A stretch of 44,310 nucleotides of DNA from Clostridia bacterium (lineage in GTDB: Bacteria; Bacillota; Clostridia; Christensenellales; CAG-314): NCBI GenBank assembly GCA_036654455.1, contig JAVVRZ010000006.1, forward strand, positions 1 to 44,310, read 5' to 3'. The notes below the pieces were generated by a model. That model was not told the origin of the DNA and ran no database searches. It worked only from the letters and a program-made list of their open reading frames with translations. The position numbers were made by a program, and so were the translations under genes. Below are positions 42,484 through 44,310 of this stretch, piece after piece; within the stretch, counting starts at the first letter, position 1; each line of letters opens with the position of its first letter.

Positions 42484-43482
42484 ATGAGAAAACTTAATTG
42501 GATTAATAACTCTAATATTGTTTTGAGCGGAGCTAGCTCGGGTATTGGGCGTGAGCTAGCTATTCTTTTTTGTCAAAAGTATAATTGCAAAGTGTTTGGG
42601 CTTGCTCGCAATACCGACAAATTGAAATCACTCAAAGCAGAAATCGGCGACAACTTCGACTATCTTGCAACAGATATTTCAATTCAACAGAGTTGGCAAC
42701 AAGTGTATGACAAGCTTGTCGAGATTAACTTTTGTCCCGATATTTTAATCAATAACGCCGGAGTAATACACCGTTTTGCTAAGTTTAGAATGCTTAACGA
42801 CGAAATAGTAAATAACACAATCAACACCAACTTTCTTTCGGTTGTCAATTCTACAAGAATATTACTGCCTTTGCTTGACAAGAGTCCTAAGAGAGCGATT
42901 ATCAACGTCTCTTCCGCTTCCGCTTATCTTGCCTGCCCCGGAGTTAGTCTTTACGCCGCTACTAAGAGCGCAACTCTTGCGTTTAGCGAAGTTTTGCACG
43001 AAGAACTCTCGGGCGAAGGATATTATGTCGGCGCAGTTATGCCCGGCCCTGTCAAGACCGACCTTTACAAACCTCGCAACAAAAAGACCGTAGATAAGTT
43101 GGTCAAAGATAATTTCATAACTAACTTCGGTATATCTGCGCAAAAAGCCTCCAAACAAATTATTAGTAAAATGCGTCGCTGTCGCAAACGTATGACGATA
43201 GGGCTTCCCGCCCATATTATGAGTTTCTTTTATCGGCTTTTTCCTTCTTTTTCAATCGCCGTTGTGGGCAAAGTTTTTCGAGCCGTTCCGCTTGCAACCT
43301 ATAAAGAGATGTTTGTTGACGAAAAAAGCAAACGCAAACACTCGCCTCGTGGCAAAAAGTCTAAAAAAACACCCGTAATTATTACAGAACAACCCAGCCA
43401 AGAACTTTCGACCGACAATCAAGTTGCGGTAGCGCCTTCTAAAATTACCGATAGCCAAACTACAAATACGCCAGCTAAGTAG
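42484..43482 (+). CDS. Short-chain dehydrogenase/reductase with hydrophobic segment and basic tail
   Basis: A classical SDR of about 332 residues from ATG 42484, with the dinucleotide-binding S-G-A-S-S-G-I-G, the N-N-A-G motif, the catalytic serine in I-I-N-V-S-S-A-S-A and Y-A-A-T-K as the Y-x-x-x-K pair. After the Rossmann domain (about 1-230) come a hydrophobic stretch I-M-S-F-F-Y-R-L-F-P that may associate with the membrane, and a K/R-rich then Q/T/S-rich tail (about 275-332). Substrate unknown; many SDRs of this type act on ketoacyl or lipid substrates. An earlier in-frame start at 42418 would lie upstream of the predicted transcript start. G-rich AGGGTGGGG serves as ribosome site. Confidence 0.82.
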   Translation: MRKLNWINNSNIVLSGASSGIGRELAILFCQKYNCKVFGLARNTDKLKSLKAEIGDNFDYLATDISIQQSWQQVYDKLVEINFCPDILINNAGVIHRFAKFRMLNDEIVNNTINTNFLSVVNSTRILLPLLDKSPKRAIINVSSASAYLACPGVSLYAATKSATLAFSEVLHEELSGEGYYVGAVMPGPVKTDLYKPRNKKTVDKLVKDNFITNFGISAQKASKQIISKMRRCRKRMTIGLPAHIMSFFYRLFPSFSIAVVGKVFRAVPLATYKEMFVDEKSKRKHSPRGKKSKKTPVIITEQPSQELSTDNQVAVAPSKITDSQTTNTPAK

Positions 43483-43602
43483 CTTTGTGTTAAGCAAAGA
43501 TTAACGTAGCTATAAATATATCTAGTTAGCGTTTAAATTGTAATTGACAAATAAAATAAACTAATTATTGGGTTTATAAATATCGCATAAAAAGTTATTA
43601 AA

Positions 43603-43634
43603 TTAAGCTAGCAACATTAATGTTGCTAGCTTAA
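43603..43634. repeat. Perfect 32-bp palindrome
   Basis: Bases 43603-43618 (TTAAGCTAGCAACATT) are the exact inverted complement of 43619-43634. There is no spacer and no T-run. It lies downstream of the SDR gene, 35 bases before the terminator. A dyad operator, a cruciform or an RNA hairpin are possible; no protein can be assigned. Confidence 0.7.
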
Positions 43635-43668
43635 AACATCTATTAGCGTACTTTACCGCAAAATATAC

Positions 43669-43713
43669 AAAACCACGCTTAGTAAGTTATTATATCTTAA
43701 AAAGCGTGGTTTT
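43669..43713 (+). terminator. Terminator after the SDR gene
   Basis: AAAACCACGCTT (43669-43680) and AAGCGTGGTTTT (43702-43713) form a 12-bp stem with a 21-base A/T-rich loop, followed by ATTG. The T-run is within the second arm. Confidence 0.7.
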
Positions 43714-43840
43714 ATTGTCTTTATAGAACGAAAAGACCGCATACATAATCTTTAAATTTACGGGCAAAATTATACCGTCAACATAAACGAAGAAAATAAC
43801 CGTCCTTTTCTTCGTTCACATACAAAAAAACTACAACGCT
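43714..43840. other. Short intergenic stretch without recognised features
   Basis: About 130 bases between the SDR terminator and the last minus-strand gene. No gene, promoter or strong hairpin was seen. Confidence 0.5.
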
Positions 43841-44254
43841 CTACAATTGTCCCTTGTATTCCTTTAAGTCATCCCGTAGAATTTCCACTTTTAAAGTTTT
43901 GTTCGAATTACTGTCGATAAATTCTATCATAATCGCTCCTTTTTTGCTGTTTTCTTCCCACAAAACCTTTCCGTACATTCCTTTGTGTACGCCAAGTCTT
44001 GCATATTTCTCTCTGTCTGTCACTACAATGGCATACGTATTATATGGTTCATCACTTATTAAAACTTCCAAATCTTCTTCGTTCACGGAAAGGCAAGCGA
44101 TTTCCGGCAATTCTCCGTATTGGTCAAAACTCACCAACCGTTTACCGTCAATTTTACGCGGGTCACAAATCCATCCGTCCATTCCTTTGTGAACGCCTTC
44201 TGTTGCATATTTTTCTTTTTCTACCGTAAGAATTACCCTATCAAATTCTTTCAT
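43841..44254 (-). CDS. Two-repeat small protein, possible immunity protein
   Basis: A 137-residue soluble acidic protein built of two related halves: E-K-Y-A-x-x-G-V-H-K-G-M-D-G-W in the first and E-K-Y-A-R-L-G-V-H-K-G-M-Y-G-K in the second. No membrane segment or catalytic motif is evident. Its ATG overlaps the stop of an upstream open frame as ATGA, preceded by GGAGGT. Such small proteins directly after a large exported gene are often polymorphic-toxin immunity proteins; here this is inference, because the upstream gene is cut by the window edge. I do not recognise the family with confidence. Codon use looks richer in C and T than in the neighbouring genes. Confidence 0.75.
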   Translation of the reverse strand: MKEFDRVILTVEKEKYATEGVHKGMDGWICDPRKIDGKRLVSFDQYGELPEIACLSVNEEDLEVLISDEPYNTYAIVVTDREKYARLGVHKGMYGKVLWEENSKKGAIMIEFIDSNSNKTLKVEILRDDLKEYKGQL

Positions 44255-44310
44255 ATTTTACCTCCATAAGGCGTCGTATTTTGTATTACTCCGTCGGGAT
44301 ACACAATCCA
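44251..44310 (-). CDS. 3' end of an upstream gene at the window edge (partial)
   Basis: On the minus strand the frame W-I-V-Y-P-D-G-V-I-Q-N-T-T-P-Y-G-G-K-I ends in TGA at 44253-44251 and is open to the window edge, though only 19 residues are visible. The stop overlaps the following gene's start by four bases and the GGAGGT ribosome site lies in the last codons, an arrangement typical of real co-translated pairs. The product cannot be named. Confidence 0.5.
   Translation of the reverse strand, partial: WIVYPDGVIQNTTPYGGKI

Overview
The window reads as a chromosomal segment of a low-GC, Gram-positive-type anaerobe of the class Clostridia. The basis is a lipoprotein SBP with a lipobox, strong AGGAGG-type ribosome binding sites, a SipW-type signal peptidase, A/T-rich intergenic DNA with TTGACA/TATAAT promoters, and two Stickland-type amino-acid fermentation operons. 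TGA is used as a stop, so it is not a Mycoplasma-like genome. The species cannot be named from sequence alone; an uncultured Clostridia/Christensenellales-like lineage is an inference.

Left part (1-5430): the 3' end of a charged coiled-coil gene, a SipW/ER-type signal peptidase, and two consecutive EAL-domain genes. The first EAL keeps the catalytic residues. The second is membrane-anchored, looks degenerate and ends in a K/A/P-rich repeat tail. A bidirectional terminator separates them from a convergent PLP aminotransferase (5456-6646).

Peptide transporter (7120-16621): an oppABCDF operon behind strong promoters. All but OppB carry unusual extra segments: helical repeats in OppA, an extracytoplasmic insertion in OppC, about 370 residues inside the OppD ATPase and about 90 inside OppF. 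Two small genes (DUF3899-like membrane protein, zinc ribbon) and a TraX-like membrane protein follow.

Lysine fermentation (18719-28970): kamB-kamC (putative reactivase of lysine 5,6-aminomutase), then a promoter, a lysine riboswitch and terminator, then kal-kce-kdd-kamA-kamD-kamE and an MFS transporter. These six enzymes convert L-lysine through beta-lysine and 3,5-diaminohexanoate to acetoacetate and crotonyl-CoA with release of both amino groups. The riboswitch helix P1 and the terminator use the same bases, so lysine should switch the operon ON.

Arginine/ornithine fermentation (39364 down to 28996, minus strand): alr-arcA-ord-ortA-ortB-oraS-oraE-reactivase-orr from a consensus promoter. 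The genes cover arginine deimination, ornithine racemisation, D-ornithine 4,5-aminomutase, 2,4-diaminopentanoate dehydrogenase and the AKP thiolase, giving alanine and acetyl-CoA. The two catabolic operons meet tail to tail at one shared terminator (28940-28970).

Right part: a P-type Ca2+/Mn2+ ATPase behind a yybP-ykoY (Mn2+) riboswitch, again in ON geometry; a divergent short-chain dehydrogenase; and, at the edge, a small two-repeat protein overlapping the end of an upstream gene, which may be an immunity/toxin pair. No rRNA, tRNA, CRISPR array, insertion sequence or prophage gene was recognised.
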